Below are positions 13,717 to 20,298 of a DNA stretch of 20,298 nucleotides, piece after piece. The stretch comes from a virus. The position numbers and the translations under genes were made by a program. The notes beneath the pieces are model-generated. The model searched no databases. It was not told the origin of the DNA and saw only the letters and a list, made by a program, of their open reading frames with translations. Each line of letters begins with the position of its first letter. Position 1 is the first letter of the stretch. The DNA is taken from positions 1 through 20,298 of IMG/VR virus record IMGVR_UViG_3300050821_004783, one strand, 5' to 3'.

Positions 13717-15152
13717 ACTAGCTCCTCGTGACCATTGCGGTGACCGTTAGCCTGCCCAAAGGCATCAACGATCGTCTTCCCTACATCCAGCCATTCCAGA
13801 CTTTCCTCGATAGCAAGCTGTCTTGCGGACGGCTCGCCGGTCTGGGTTGTCGGAATGCTAGGACGCGGTGCGGGACTGGGAGCATTGGGAGCGGGAGCGC
13901 CCGGGACCCCGGCCACAGCCGGGGCAGGAGGACCAGTAAAACTCATCTGCGGAAGCCCGACGACCTCACAGACTTGCTCAGGATCGTAGCCCGCCGCCAC
14001 CAGCTTCTGGGCAGCCGTTGACTTGGCGGTAAGCTCGTCATTGGCGTCATTGACGCTCGAGGGGTTCGGGTCCGCGAAGTCAAATTCAACGCCGACACCC
14101 GTACCCGCAAACATAGGCAGGAATAGCTCATTCAGGTAGGTGCGCTGCCTAATCAGCCGGGGTATCTCCTGCCAGCGGATGTGAACCTCTTCGGCCGTCT
14201 CGGCGTTGGCCCTGTTTACATCGGTAGAAATCCCGAGCATCGACTGGTGAATGCGATATGCCTCGCGGATGGTGTCTCTGTTGAAGACGCCGAGCTCTGT
14301 GAACTGCATATCACGAAGAGTGTAGGTATTGGGGATCCAGACGGCCCCCTGCTCCAGAACACCGACCCTGTGTCCACGAGCAACACCCTGATGCTGCTCA
14401 CGCCATCTTGCGACGAACTCATTGAACTCCTTATCCGTCAGCCGCTTGGCGAACTGAACAATGCCGCCCGGCGTCGCTGAATTGAGGAAGAAGTTCCTAG
14501 CCCACTCGGCCGTGTACTTGGCAGAGTCAATGTGGGCTAGCAGTGCCTGTACCGGCGAGAGTCCCCGGTAGAAGTCGGTCGGGTGCGGGTATCGCATCTG
14601 GATGACTTCGTCGACCGACAGTGGTACAGCCTCTCCATTCGGCCCCGTATACACCCAGCCAGCCAGGAAGTTGTCGCGGTCAGGTACAGGCTCCATACGG
14701 TCCGGACGGACCGGCCATATCTCGAGGGGGATGCCAGTACCGCTCGGCCCCCGGTTCAGCACCCAGTACCACTCACCGACGAGCTCCATGAACTGCCAGC
14801 CGATTTCCCGGAATAGCGATCCGACCATGAAGGGGTTAGGCCGGTTCCATAGCTTGAGTGCCTGGTGCTTAATTACCTCAACGCGCTGGTCGCTACCCTT
14901 GTCCGCCGTCGTGTAGCGCTGCCGCCCGTCCATCGTGGTGCGGTACATATGCCAGGGGGTAGCCGAAGCCCCACCCGCGCTGAGCAGCTGAACAATCGCG
15001 TAGAGTGTTCCCTGGCCCTGAGTTGTCTGCAGCAGCGTGAAACGGTCGGTCCCGCCCGAACCGTAAAGGTTGTCCCCGCGTACGTTCCACTTGCTGTTGA
15101 AGGGAATGGGTCGTCCCAGATCGAGCACCTTGCCGATCAGAGACTTTGACAC
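13713..15152 (-). CDS. Portal protein, HK97/SPP1-type
   Basis: A 479-residue protein that forms the dodecameric DNA entry ring. Visible family features: FTLLQTTQGQGTLYAIVQLL near the start, WYWVLNRG, VIQMRYPHPTDFYRGLSPVQALL with the clip/wing region, and FFLNSATPGGIVQFAKRL. Further on, the stem region reads HRVGVLEQGAVW, DMQFTEL, AYRIHQSMLGIS and ANAETAEEVHIRWQEIPRL. Residues around 405-440 are Pro/Ala-rich, and the C-terminus carries a helix (ARQLAIEESLEWLDVGKTIVDAF). GTG at 15152 shares a base with the upstream stop (TAGTG) and follows GAGGAGCC. The protease follows with a four-base overlap. Confidence 0.94.
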   Translation of the reverse strand: MSKSLIGKVLDLGRPIPFNSKWNVRGDNLYGSGGTDRFTLLQTTQGQGTLYAIVQLLSAGGASATPWHMYRTTMDGRQRYTTADKGSDQRVEVIKHQALKLWNRPNPFMVGSLFREIGWQFMELVGEWYWVLNRGPSGTGIPLEIWPVRPDRMEPVPDRDNFLAGWVYTGPNGEAVPLSVDEVIQMRYPHPTDFYRGLSPVQALLAHIDSAKYTAEWARNFFLNSATPGGIVQFAKRLTDKEFNEFVARWREQHQGVARGHRVGVLEQGAVWIPNTYTLRDMQFTELGVFNRDTIREAYRIHQSMLGISTDVNRANAETAEEVHIRWQEIPRLIRQRTYLNELFLPMFAGTGVGVEFDFADPNPSSVNDANDELTAKSTAAQKLVAAGYDPEQVCEVVGLPQMSFTGPPAPAVAGVPGAPAPNAPSPAPRPSIPTTQTGEPSARQLAIEESLEWLDVGKTIVDAFGQANGHRNGHEELV

Positions 15153-15424
15153 TACAGGCTCCTCGCCCTAATTTCCGCACGCTCTCGTTCTTGGTCGGTC
15201 AGGTCCGCCGCATGCTCATCACGCTGCCGCGCCCGCTCCCGGGATTCCCGCTTCCGCTTCTCCTGCTTCTCGATGTCGTTCAGCGCCCTGCCCAGCTGCC
15301 CCCAGAAAAGGCGCATATGCTGGTAGTGCTCGGTAGTCGCCCACACCGTAGGCCCGAAGGTAGCAACAACCTTTATGTCAGTGTCGCTGTCCGTACGCTC
15401 GATGAACATGGTCATGTAACTCAC
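15152..15424 (-). CDS. Small charged protein upstream of portal
   Basis: A 90-residue protein. The N-terminal half has VVATFGPTVWATTEHYQHMRLFW; the second half is a highly charged helix (EKQEKRKRESRERARQRDEH and DQERERAEIRARSL), a probable coiled coil. It overlaps the previous gene by about 47 bases if the GTG at 15424 is used; ATG at 15415 is the alternative. The stop overlaps the portal start by one base. Function is unknown; the location suggests an assembly or scaffold helper. Confidence 0.65.
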   Translation of the reverse strand: MSYMTMFIERTDSDTDIKVVATFGPTVWATTEHYQHMRLFWGQLGRALNDIEKQEKRKRESRERARQRDEHAADLTDQERERAEIRARSL

Positions 15425-15659
15425 TCACCTTCCATTCAAAGACCAGGAACATGATCCCGGTTACCAGGAAGCCGGTGAACATAGAATGGGTAAACGCTGC
15501 AACGTCGACACACCCCAGACCGGCTATGGTATAGCCGTGGTCGATAAGGTGATTCACGGCTGGGCGCGCGGTAGCCGTAACCGCTGAGAGGATAACGGCA
15601 AGCACGAGGCGAACGCGGTCCCGGATGCCTACCGGGCCATCGTTAGTGATGACTGCCAT
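15378..15659 (-). CDS. Two-helix membrane protein, holin-like
   Basis: A 93-residue protein with two membrane helices (about 16-33 and 53-74: RLVLAVILSAVTATARP and FTGFLVTGIMFLVF), a Gly-rich link and a short, charged, His-containing C-terminus. It begins with ATG at 15659 after GGAGGAACG, an excellent ribosome site, overlapping the preceding gene by 17 bases. Size and topology suit a class II holin, but no endolysin is present in the window, so another membrane role is equally possible. Confidence 0.7.
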   Translation of the reverse strand: MAVITNDGPVGIRDRVRLVLAVILSAVTATARPAVNHLIDHGYTIAGLGCVDVAAFTHSMFTGFLVTGIMFLVFEWKVSELHDHVHRAYGQRH

Positions 15660-15828
15660 CGTTCCTCCTTACCCTCTCCAGCCTATGGTTGCAATCGCAG
15701 AAAGAACGACCGGGGCAGCGGCCATGCAGATTCCTTACGGTCGTCCGCATGGTCGCTGACAGTCGCCCCAGCCCGTTATCGCTAAGTCTGAGTACATTCA
15801 GCGCGGCGGTGCAGCTACGGCATCTCAT
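15643..15828 (-). CDS. Small Cys-rich protein
   Basis: A 61-residue basic protein with CRSC near the start (residues 3-6) and C38, C44, C46 later (RCPGRSFCDCNHRL). Four or five of these could hold a zinc ion, with the two pairs apart. The ATG at 15828 overlaps the upstream stop by four bases (ATGA) and the stop overlaps the next start, which supports translation. Function is unknown. Confidence 0.6.
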   Translation of the reverse strand: MRCRSCTAALNVLRLSDNGLGRLSATMRTTVRNLHGRCPGRSFCDCNHRLERVRRNDGSHH

Positions 15829-16025
15829 CGGCGGTACACCACCAGTGCCGTAGCCCGCACAATGATGACCTCTACGCCCGGTAGGCTATCTTCGAGCTGG
15901 TTAGCGTGATCGTGTAGCTCCTTGTCGCTGAAGTTCCCGGGAACGGCGACAACCAGCTTATCGCCGGAACGAACGATGCCGACGGAGGTATTGACCAGCA
16001 GCTCAAGTTCGGACGTTCTGGGCAT
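15825..16025 (-). CDS. Conserved small phage protein of unknown function
   Basis: A 66-residue protein, MPRTSELELLVNTS at the start, then GDKLVVAVPGNFSDKELHDHANQL, and LPGVEVIIVRATALVVYRR at the end. The order beta (DKLVVAVPG), helix (SDKELHDHANQLEDSL), beta (VEVIIVRA) is a compact alpha/beta unit. From memory, many actinobacteriophages have such a small protein near packaging or portal genes, with no known role. The ATG at 16025 overlaps the upstream gene by 23 bases. The stop overlaps the next start. Confidence 0.7.
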   Translation of the reverse strand: MPRTSELELLVNTSVGIVRSGDKLVVAVPGNFSDKELHDHANQLEDSLPGVEVIIVRATALVVYRR

Positions 16026-16269
16026 CGCGTTCAGCCGCCTTCCTGGCTAGCGCCTGGCGGATGAAACAGCTGCGTGCCTCGAGCAGAGTGACAAGTCCAG
16101 CCATCAGATCCGGCCCCGACCTAAGCCGCAGGATCATCTCCTGCGCCAGCCGGGCGCAGGCCATGCTCGCCTGCCTTGCTTCGGGCTCCTTCAGTGACGC
16201 CGTGTTAAAGTCCGCAGCAATCTCTTCGATCTCGGGTGCGGTACCGAGCGGGACAACGATGTCATTCAT
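16003..16269 (-). CDS. Helical-hairpin protein resembling Acb2/Tad1 sponge domain
   Basis: An 88-residue all-helical protein between terminase and portal. Two helices are separated by S-G-P (residues 51-53): residues 29-50 (EARQASMACARLAQEMILRL) and 54-86 (LMAGLVTLLEARSCFIRQAL). The order LA......SGP........L.EA..........AR fits, from memory, the hairpin domain of Acb2 and related phage proteins that trap cyclic-nucleotide signals of CBASS or Thoeris defence. Spacing between the conserved spots agrees well. This is similarity by eye, not a search result. The ATG at 16269 overlaps the terminase stop by four bases (ATGA). If not Acb2-like, it is simply a small helical protein. Confidence 0.7.
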   Translation of the reverse strand: MNDIVVPLGTAPEIEEIAADFNTASLKEPEARQASMACARLAQEMILRLRSGPDLMAGLVTLLEARSCFIRQALARKAAERDAQNVRT

Positions 16270-17624
16270 GCCTCGAAGCTCCTGTATATAACGCGGACAC
16301 CGAACTCCCGCTCCGCCACAATGTACCTCAGGGCGTCACATCCGTGGTCGTCCGCCTTAATGGGCTCTTCCTTGGTTTTCTTGTCTGCCCATACATACCC
16401 CGGAATCTCCTCGACGGTACAGGTAGGCCTGCCGCCATCAACGAGTTCCGGATCTATCTCCACCACTGCATTGCGCATGAAGAACACACGGGGATGCCCG
16501 TCCCCAGCATCCCTCATGCGCGCTTGTACGGCCTCGATACCCTCCAGCACCGACTTGTGGGCGGGACTGGTAGACATACCAAGGTGATTTTCGAGGGTGG
16601 CGCGGCCTTCCGCGTCGTGGTCACAGACGATCACGCTCGGCTGAGGTTCTAGCCACTTCCCCTCCGGAGCGACTATCTTCAGTATGTGCTTTGCGTGGTC
16701 CTCGACGAGGGTCTTCGTCTGGTAGATCTCGCGGTACATGATCAGGCGTCCGTCGGGATCCTCTGTCCAGCACTGCAGCACGAAAGGATTCACATACCCG
16801 AAGTCCACCGACCAGAACCGGTCCCAGCTGAGCGGTATGCCATTCGGGTCTGTCGGCTCCCCGGTGAACGGTGGTAGCTCGCTGAGGAAGTGCTGACTGC
16901 CAAACTCCTCGAAGATGACCCCCTCGGCGGCGACCCAGCGGCCAAGCCGTAGCCGCTGGTGTCGCACGCCGCTCAGGCGGTCAAGCTTGTTTATGTAGTC
17001 GGCACCGCGTTCCGTGATCGTCCCATCGGACCGGAACAGCATCGGGTTGTCCTCATGCCGCGAGTTGAGCAAGCGGCACTTACCCTGATCACACCGCTGC
17101 TTCAGCCAGTGTGTCGGGTAGCTCGGGTTACAGTCAGCCATCATCTGCTGGAAACTGATCACCCAGTTACGCAGTCGGCTCGTTAGGCTCTCCCAGTCAT
17201 TCTCGGTGAGCTCCGTAGCCTCCTGCACGTACACGATGTCGTACTCGGCGGACATGATCCGGGTGATCTTATCGAGACCGCCAATAACGATGATCGAGCC
17301 ATTCTTGTATCTGTATTGGGGTGGCTCTTGTGCGCTCCCGCCGTAGAATTCTACATCCCCAGCAAGGAGACTCTCGTGTACAACGAACCTTCGCCATGTT
17401 ACGAGCGCGGTGGAGCTCAGGGAAGTAGCAGTCTTGCGACAGATAAGGCCCCGCATCCCCGGATTCATCAGGGCTAGCAGGTGAAGCTTCTCTAGACATG
17501 CCCGGCTCTTTCCGGTTCCGGCTGGACCCGAGACCAGGACCTCACTATCGCGAGCACTCAGTACCGCCCGGCACGCTCCACGTGGACGGTACCGGTGCTC
17601 GCTCTGCAAGGTCGTCAGGGTCAT
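16266..17624 (-). CDS. Terminase large subunit
   Basis: A 452-residue ATPase-nuclease that drives DNA packaging through the portal. Walker A is GPAGTGKS at residues 33-40; Walker B is DIVYVQEA with Glu135. MMADCNPSYPTHWL is the usual motif III region of the PBSX/T4-like families. The nuclease half has WSVDFGYVNP (first Asp), VIVCDHDAEG (second Asp), and KADDHGCDALRY (third Asp), so all three acidic sites of the RNase H fold are present. Length is normal. The ATG at 17624 overlaps the upstream stop by four bases. The 88-residue hairpin protein and four other small genes follow before the portal. Confidence 0.95.
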   Translation of the reverse strand: MTLTTLQSEHRYRPRGACRAVLSARDSEVLVSGPAGTGKSRACLEKLHLLALMNPGMRGLICRKTATSLSSTALVTWRRFVVHESLLAGDVEFYGGSAQEPPQYRYKNGSIIVIGGLDKITRIMSAEYDIVYVQEATELTENDWESLTSRLRNWVISFQQMMADCNPSYPTHWLKQRCDQGKCRLLNSRHEDNPMLFRSDGTITERGADYINKLDRLSGVRHQRLRLGRWVAAEGVIFEEFGSQHFLSELPPFTGEPTDPNGIPLSWDRFWSVDFGYVNPFVLQCWTEDPDGRLIMYREIYQTKTLVEDHAKHILKIVAPEGKWLEPQPSVIVCDHDAEGRATLENHLGMSTSPAHKSVLEGIEAVQARMRDAGDGHPRVFFMRNAVVEIDPELVDGGRPTCTVEEIPGYVWADKKTKEEPIKADDHGCDALRYIVAEREFGVRVIYRSFEA

Positions 17625-18022
17625 ACGGCGCTCGGGCTCCTGCGGGATGTCGAGCGGAGGATCGTGCCTACGTAGGGGTCGCGCTCCTCGGCGAGATACC
17701 GCAGTGTTAGCTGCCGCTTGTCGATGAGGATGCCCGCCCGGAACATAGCGTGATCTATGGCATCAGCGATCGCCCCAATCAGGGGCTGCGTGCTAGGCTG
17801 TGGCTGGCCCGAGGGAGGACCGGTGATCAGCGCCGAGCAGTTGGGGCAGTGCCCCGCCAGCTTTGACGTGGACCTGACGGCATCAACCCATGCCTTCCAG
17901 TGGGCGCCGCATACGTCGTACTCGTGTCCCTCCACGGTACAGAACAGAACCCGTTCCGCTGGCTCCGGCCTACGATGGGCTGCGCGGTTGTCGCACCAGC
18001 GCACGCCGTCGTCATCCTTCAC
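17621..18022 (-). CDS. Zinc-ribbon-like protein upstream of the large terminase
   Basis: A 133-residue protein starting with GTG at 18022; GAGGG lies about 12 bases upstream, a loose site. Cys/His positions C10, C28, C38, H41, C59 and C62 (WCDNRAAH, LFCTVEGHEYDVCGAHW, CPNC) suggest one or two zinc-binding knuckles. The second half is Pro/Gln-linked to a helix (AIADAIDHAMFRAGI), then LRYLAEERDPYVGTI. It overlaps the upstream gene by 11 bases and the terminase by four. No named family is recognised; a DNA or terminase partner is a guess from position. Confidence 0.72.
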   Translation of the reverse strand: MKDDDGVRWCDNRAAHRRPEPAERVLFCTVEGHEYDVCGAHWKAWVDAVRSTSKLAGHCPNCSALITGPPSGQPQPSTQPLIGAIADAIDHAMFRAGILIDKRQLTLRYLAEERDPYVGTILRSTSRRSPSAV

Positions 18023-18182
18023 GGCTTAGCCATTCCCTCACTTCGCGGTTGGCCAGCATCTTCTCCCGGGCCTCGCGCAGATCCCTGCGGTAGACCGGAC
18101 GCTTACGCTCGTAGGGGTCGTGGATCTGACTCTTGCGACCCTGCGGCATGAGCGGTGGCCGGGTACGGCGGGTGTTGCTCAT
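18012..18182 (-). CDS. Short basic protein
   Basis: A 56-residue protein, from MSNTRRTRPPLMPQG to REWLSREG. It is rich in Arg and Lys (about one third), with a likely helix in the second half (RRDLREAREKMLANREVREWL). The ATG at 18182 overlaps the upstream stop (ATGA), which picks it from a longer frame that would cover the membrane protein. It may bind nucleic acid. Function is unknown. Confidence 0.62.
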   Translation of the reverse strand: MSNTRRTRPPLMPQGRKSQIHDPYERKRPVYRRDLREAREKMLANREVREWLSREG

Positions 18183-18577
18183 GGGGTGTTGTGCGGGACC
18201 ACAGTAGCCGACGAGCCGGCACTGGTCCCGGTGGCGGCCACAGGGACCGGAGGGCCACCATGCATTACGGTCGCGGTTGCGGGGACGGTCACCGGCTCCC
18301 GCTTGTACACCTCTTCGGCCTTCGGCTGCGGCAGCAGGGCCACCTGGGCGGCGATGTCCTTCTTGATCGGGGACGGCAGCAACGGGGCCAGCCAGGCACC
18401 GAGCGCTGCAACGGCCGGAGGGGTAACGGTGAAGATCAGAGCGGTGACGCTCAGAGGGAGCGCCTTGTGGACGCCGTACGACTGGATCAGCTGGATAAGC
18501 GCGTTGGCTATAGCTGCTCCGGCACCGGCGCCAAGCCAGGCACCGTGTACCTTCGGGGAAACTGGTCCTACACTCAT
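18179..18577 (-). CDS. Two-helix membrane protein with Pro/Thr-rich tail, holin-like
   Basis: A 132-residue protein. Helix 1 spans about residues 14-34 (WLGAGAGAAIANALIQLIQSY) and helix 2 about 41-68 (LSVTALIFTVTPPAVAALGAWL). The tail (residues 70-132) starts with a charged segment (SPIKKDIAAQ) and ends in a Val/Ala/Thr/Pro stretch. The ATG at 18577 follows AGGAGGC, which also contains the upstream stop. Size and topology allow a holin, and the gene lies next to another small membrane protein. A lysis role is not shown by a neighbouring endolysin. Confidence 0.68.
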   Translation of the reverse strand: MSVGPVSPKVHGAWLGAGAGAAIANALIQLIQSYGVHKALPLSVTALIFTVTPPAVAALGAWLAPLLPSPIKKDIAAQVALLPQPKAEEVYKREPVTVPATATVMHGGPPVPVAATGTSAGSSATVVPHNTP

Positions 18578-18586
18578 TGCGGCCTC

Positions 18587-18745
18587 CTAGGCCAGGGCCC
18601 ATGCCAAGGCCACGGCGGCGAATCCCCCGAGTGCGAATGGCACGTAATTGGACCCCTTGAACACTACATTGCCGGCGATCAGCGCGGCTATCACAAACAG
18701 GACGGTTGCGACAAAGAAGAGCACGCGGCTCGCAGTCATTTTCAT
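18587..18745 (-). CDS. Small membrane protein, 52 residues
   Basis: The frame MKMTASRVLFFVATVLFVIA ... continues through a second hydrophobic stretch (YVPFALGGFAAVALAWAL) to a TAG, giving two short membrane segments joined by GNVVFKGSN. The ATG at 18745 overlaps the terminase-like stop (ATGA) and follows AGGA. The stop lies in the ribosome site of the next gene. The tiling on both sides makes it convincing despite its size. Function is unknown, perhaps a partner of the next membrane protein. Confidence 0.7.
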   Translation of the reverse strand: MKMTASRVLFFVATVLFVIAALIAGNVVFKGSNYVPFALGGFAAVALAWALA

Positions 18746-19281
18746 GTCAGTCCTGATCGAATGGTGTCATCGGCCTCGATGACGTAATGGATCATGTTCT
18801 TGTCGCTGTCGTTTTCGCCTGCCCGCTTCTCGAGCGGGCCGAGCTCGTTAGCTACAGCAACAAGGGCGTTAAGCTTGGTTCGGGCAATGTTCATATGGCG
18901 GCGACTGCCAAGGCCCGACTCGTAGCCTTCATTTCCCACGGGCATAACCCGCATACTGGCGATTGCAGTATTGCAATCTTCGATGTCGTCCTGTAGCTCT
19001 GCAATACGGTTCTGCTTCTTGGCGACCCAGAGCCCGGCCGACTCAACCGCTAGATGCCCAGCTAGGGCAGCCCGCACCTCTGCAATCTCGGAGGCAAAAT
19101 CCTGGGAGAATGTCTCTATAGTACGGCTGTCCAGGCCGTACCGGCGTGCAAGTTCGACGAATGTGAATTCGCCCAGCGCGATGTCGCGAATCAGCGTCAA
19201 ACGCCCGTGACCACGGTAAACATCCGTAATCAGCGTTCTTGGGCGTGCGTCGCTGACCTCACGGTTCTTGCCTGAGGGCAC
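18742..19281 (-). CDS. Probable terminase small subunit
   Basis: A 179-residue protein. Residues 27-60 form a helix-turn-helix (LTLIRDIALGEFTFVELARR, YGLDSRTIETFSQDF), as used by small terminases for DNA recognition. Residues 82-112 form a coiled-coil-like helix (WVAKKQNRIAELQDDIEDC), then helix ARTKLNALVAVANELGPLEK and the end HYVIEADDTIRSGLT. The order HTH, oligomerisation helix and short C-terminal strand, plus position two kilobases upstream of the large subunit, make this the best call. GTG at 19281 follows GGAGG with eight bases spacing. Between it and the large subunit lie four small genes, more than usual. Confidence 0.75.
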   Translation of the reverse strand: MPSGKNREVSDARPRTLITDVYRGHGRLTLIRDIALGEFTFVELARRYGLDSRTIETFSQDFASEIAEVRAALAGHLAVESAGLWVAKKQNRIAELQDDIEDCNTAIASMRVMPVGNEGYESGLGSRRHMNIARTKLNALVAVANELGPLEKRAGENDSDKNMIHYVIEADDTIRSGLT

Positions 19282-19354
19282 GCTCCCGACCTCCCAGAAC
19301 TACCTTATTGGGCCGAAGTATACGCTGGGACTTTGCCGTATAGCTACAGCAGGT

Positions 19355-19657
19355 TTATAGCGAAGGTGGCTCCACTTGCCAATAATCGCTCTGGATGGCC
19401 TGAACGGTGCCCGTTCCGACCCATTCGGTGGTATATAGAAGATTTCCCGGCCCAGCCCAGCCGGTCGTATCAATGTTGGCATAGAATATGCCGGCAGATA
19501 CCAGGACGACCGGAGCAGCCGGATAAACCGCAACATTGGTGACACCAGCCCCGGCCCGCCACTTGAATGTGATAACCGTGGGATTCGTTGGGGCCCCAGA
19601 GGCATTGAGAAAGGTGGCCAGAGACTGGACCAGAGATCCACTCATGTATAGATTCAT
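19355..19657 (-). CDS. Small beta-rich protein, perhaps fibre or virion surface
   Basis: A 100-residue protein: helix-like start (GSLVQSLATFLNASG), then PTVITFKWRAGAG, VAVYPAAPVVLVSAGIFYANI, LLYTTEWVGTGTVQAIQSDY, ending WQVEPPSL. It looks like a small beta-sandwich of the kind seen in phage fibre or adaptor proteins (pattern T-P-T-x-V-x-F-x-W, GTGxVQA, F/W-V-E-P). The ATG at 19657 overlaps the upstream stop (ATGA), so it is probably coupled to the repeat protein before it. Function is inferred only. Confidence 0.62.
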   Translation of the reverse strand: MNLYMSGSLVQSLATFLNASGAPTNPTVITFKWRAGAGVTNVAVYPAAPVVLVSAGIFYANIDTTGWAGPGNLLYTTEWVGTGTVQAIQSDYWQVEPPSL

Positions 19658-20298
19658 TCGGAATTCACCACGGCAATCCGCCCTATAAGACCATCAATAA
19701 TCGATACCGTTGCAGTATTCGAGTCGGCCACAATAATTCCCTGCGTCAAGTAATGGATTACGCTAACCGACCCCGGGTATTCAGAGTATATTTCCTGGCC
19801 CGAGGCAGCCATGATGCCTATGCCGGACAGTATTGCGTACTCGAGGCTCTTTGTCAGATATTGCGGAATAAGAATGCCGATCCCACTCAGCCCAGCCTGA
19901 TAGAACAGGCCCGAGTTAGGAGAGCCAGCAATAGCCCCGGTACCGGACAATGCGGCCGCACCCAGAAGCCCGACCGAAATTGGCGTACCTAGAACACCCA
20001 GGCCACTTAGGCTTGCAGCCATCGGGATATTGATCAGGCTGGCCGCTGCAATTACACCTAGGCCAGTCAGTGCGGCCGCTCCGCTGAATAGGGCCATGCC
20101 TGCTGCGGTAAGCACGCCGACGCCTGATAGGGTTACGGCACCGAACATTCCGACCACTACGGCGCCGGTCAGGGTGCCGGTGCCAGCCAGAGCAGCAATC
20201 CCCGGGAACCCCTGGCTCGACGCCGCAGCTATCGCACCTAGACCAGTAAGGGCAGCAAGACCAGGGAACCCCTGGCTAGCTGCAGCGCCAGGGGTTCC
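19654..20298 (-). CDS. 20-residue repeat protein, 5' end beyond window; probable fibre/tail protein
   Basis: The frame is open to the right edge, so only the last 214 residues are visible. Most of these are tandem 20-residue units, each starting with a core [AST]-L-[ST]-G-x-G-x-[LI] (ALTGLGVIAAA, SLSGLGVLGTP, ALSGTGAIAGS, GLSGIGILIPQ, ILSGIGIMAA). At least seven full units plus partial ones are present. The strictly kept length suggests a beta-solenoid, one unit per turn. The last 45 residues leave the repeat (YPGSVSVIHYLTQGIIV ... IAVVNSE). Gly/Ala/Leu-rich LSGxGxL repeats are common in minor tail and fibre-like proteins of actinophages. The placement upstream of the terminase is unusual but possible. 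Other options: a surface adhesin-like virion protein. Confidence 0.75.
   Translation of the reverse strand, partial: GTPGAAASQGFPGLAALTGLGAIAAASSQGFPGIAALAGTGTLTGAVVVGMFGAVTLSGVGVLTAAGMALFSGAAALTGLGVIAAASLINIPMAASLSGLGVLGTPISVGLLGAAALSGTGAIAGSPNSGLFYQAGLSGIGILIPQYLTKSLEYAILSGIGIMAASGQEIYSEYPGSVSVIHYLTQGIIVADSNTATVSIIDGLIGRIAVVNSE
20265..20298. repeat. 12-bp inverted repeat at window end, within repeat gene
   Basis: GGAACCCCTGGC (20265-20276) and its reverse complement GCCAGGGGTTCC (20287-20298) flank a 10-base loop. A further copy of the left arm's GGGAACCCCTGGCT lies 60 bases away at 20204-20217, in step with the 20-codon repeat. This is a DNA-level trace of recent repeat duplication or a local hairpin; it has no T-run. 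Confidence 0.5.

Noticed and set aside
18012-18602. Minus-strand frame of 196 codons over the holin-like gene
   Set aside because: Only its last 56 codons are used, from an ATG that overlaps the upstream stop; the earlier part is a shadow of the membrane protein.
19300-19641. Minus-strand frame of 113 codons over the small beta-rich protein
   Set aside because: Overlaps a frame that has a stop/start overlap with its neighbour and a coherent beta-rich composition; the alternative is basic and patternless.

Overview
This window is the structural module of a tailed siphovirus (free phage or prophage), read entirely from the minus strand. GC-rich codon use, frequent GTG starts, long runs of 1-4 base stop/start overlaps, and several small protein types that I associate with phages of Actinobacteria point to an actinobacterial host. 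This is inferred from style and families; no host gene, integrase or att site is present. No gene on the plus strand is convincing, no rRNA, tRNA or CRISPR array is visible, and no gene-free stretch exceeds about 100 bases.

Read from right to left (the direction of transcription), the layout is as follows. (1) 20298-19355: the end of a long protein built from 20-residue L-S/T-G-x-G-x-L/I repeats and a small beta-rich partner, both probably virion-surface or tail-fibre type. (2) 19281-16266: packaging, with a small-terminase-like protein, two small membrane proteins, a short basic protein, a zinc-ribbon protein and the large terminase. (3) 16269-15152: five small genes, including an 88-residue helical-hairpin protein that resembles the Acb2/Tad1 type of anti-defence sponge and a two-helix membrane protein. 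(4) 15152-10990: portal, ClpP-type prohead protease with a His-rich linker, and HK97-fold major capsid protein. (5) 10976-8834: a beta-rich protein and three tandem paralogues, probably capsid decoration. (6) 8825-5022: small zinc-type proteins, head-tail connector, membrane/zinc protein, gp10-like neck protein and tail terminator. (7) 5022-3014: two tail-tube-like proteins around a 36-residue and a 172-residue protein. (8) 2957-1: the tail assembly chaperone pair joined by a -1 frameshift at G_GGA_AAC, then the tape measure protein, which runs off the left end.

The genes are so tightly coupled that they are probably translated from one or a few long mRNAs. Packaging comes first, then prohead assembly (portal, protease, capsid), then connector and tail. 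Three genes that simple ORF calling tends to miss were found by reading frames in the junctions. They are an 85-residue zinc-type protein that appears to start on an ATC codon behind a strong Shine-Dalgarno (8076-8333), a 36-residue protein between the tail-tube genes (3950-4060), and a possible 30-residue peptide (5488-5580). The most notable structural oddities are the same small beta domain inserted into two different virion proteins, a beta unit nested inside another in the head-tail connector, and the 20-residue repeat protein placed upstream of the terminase.
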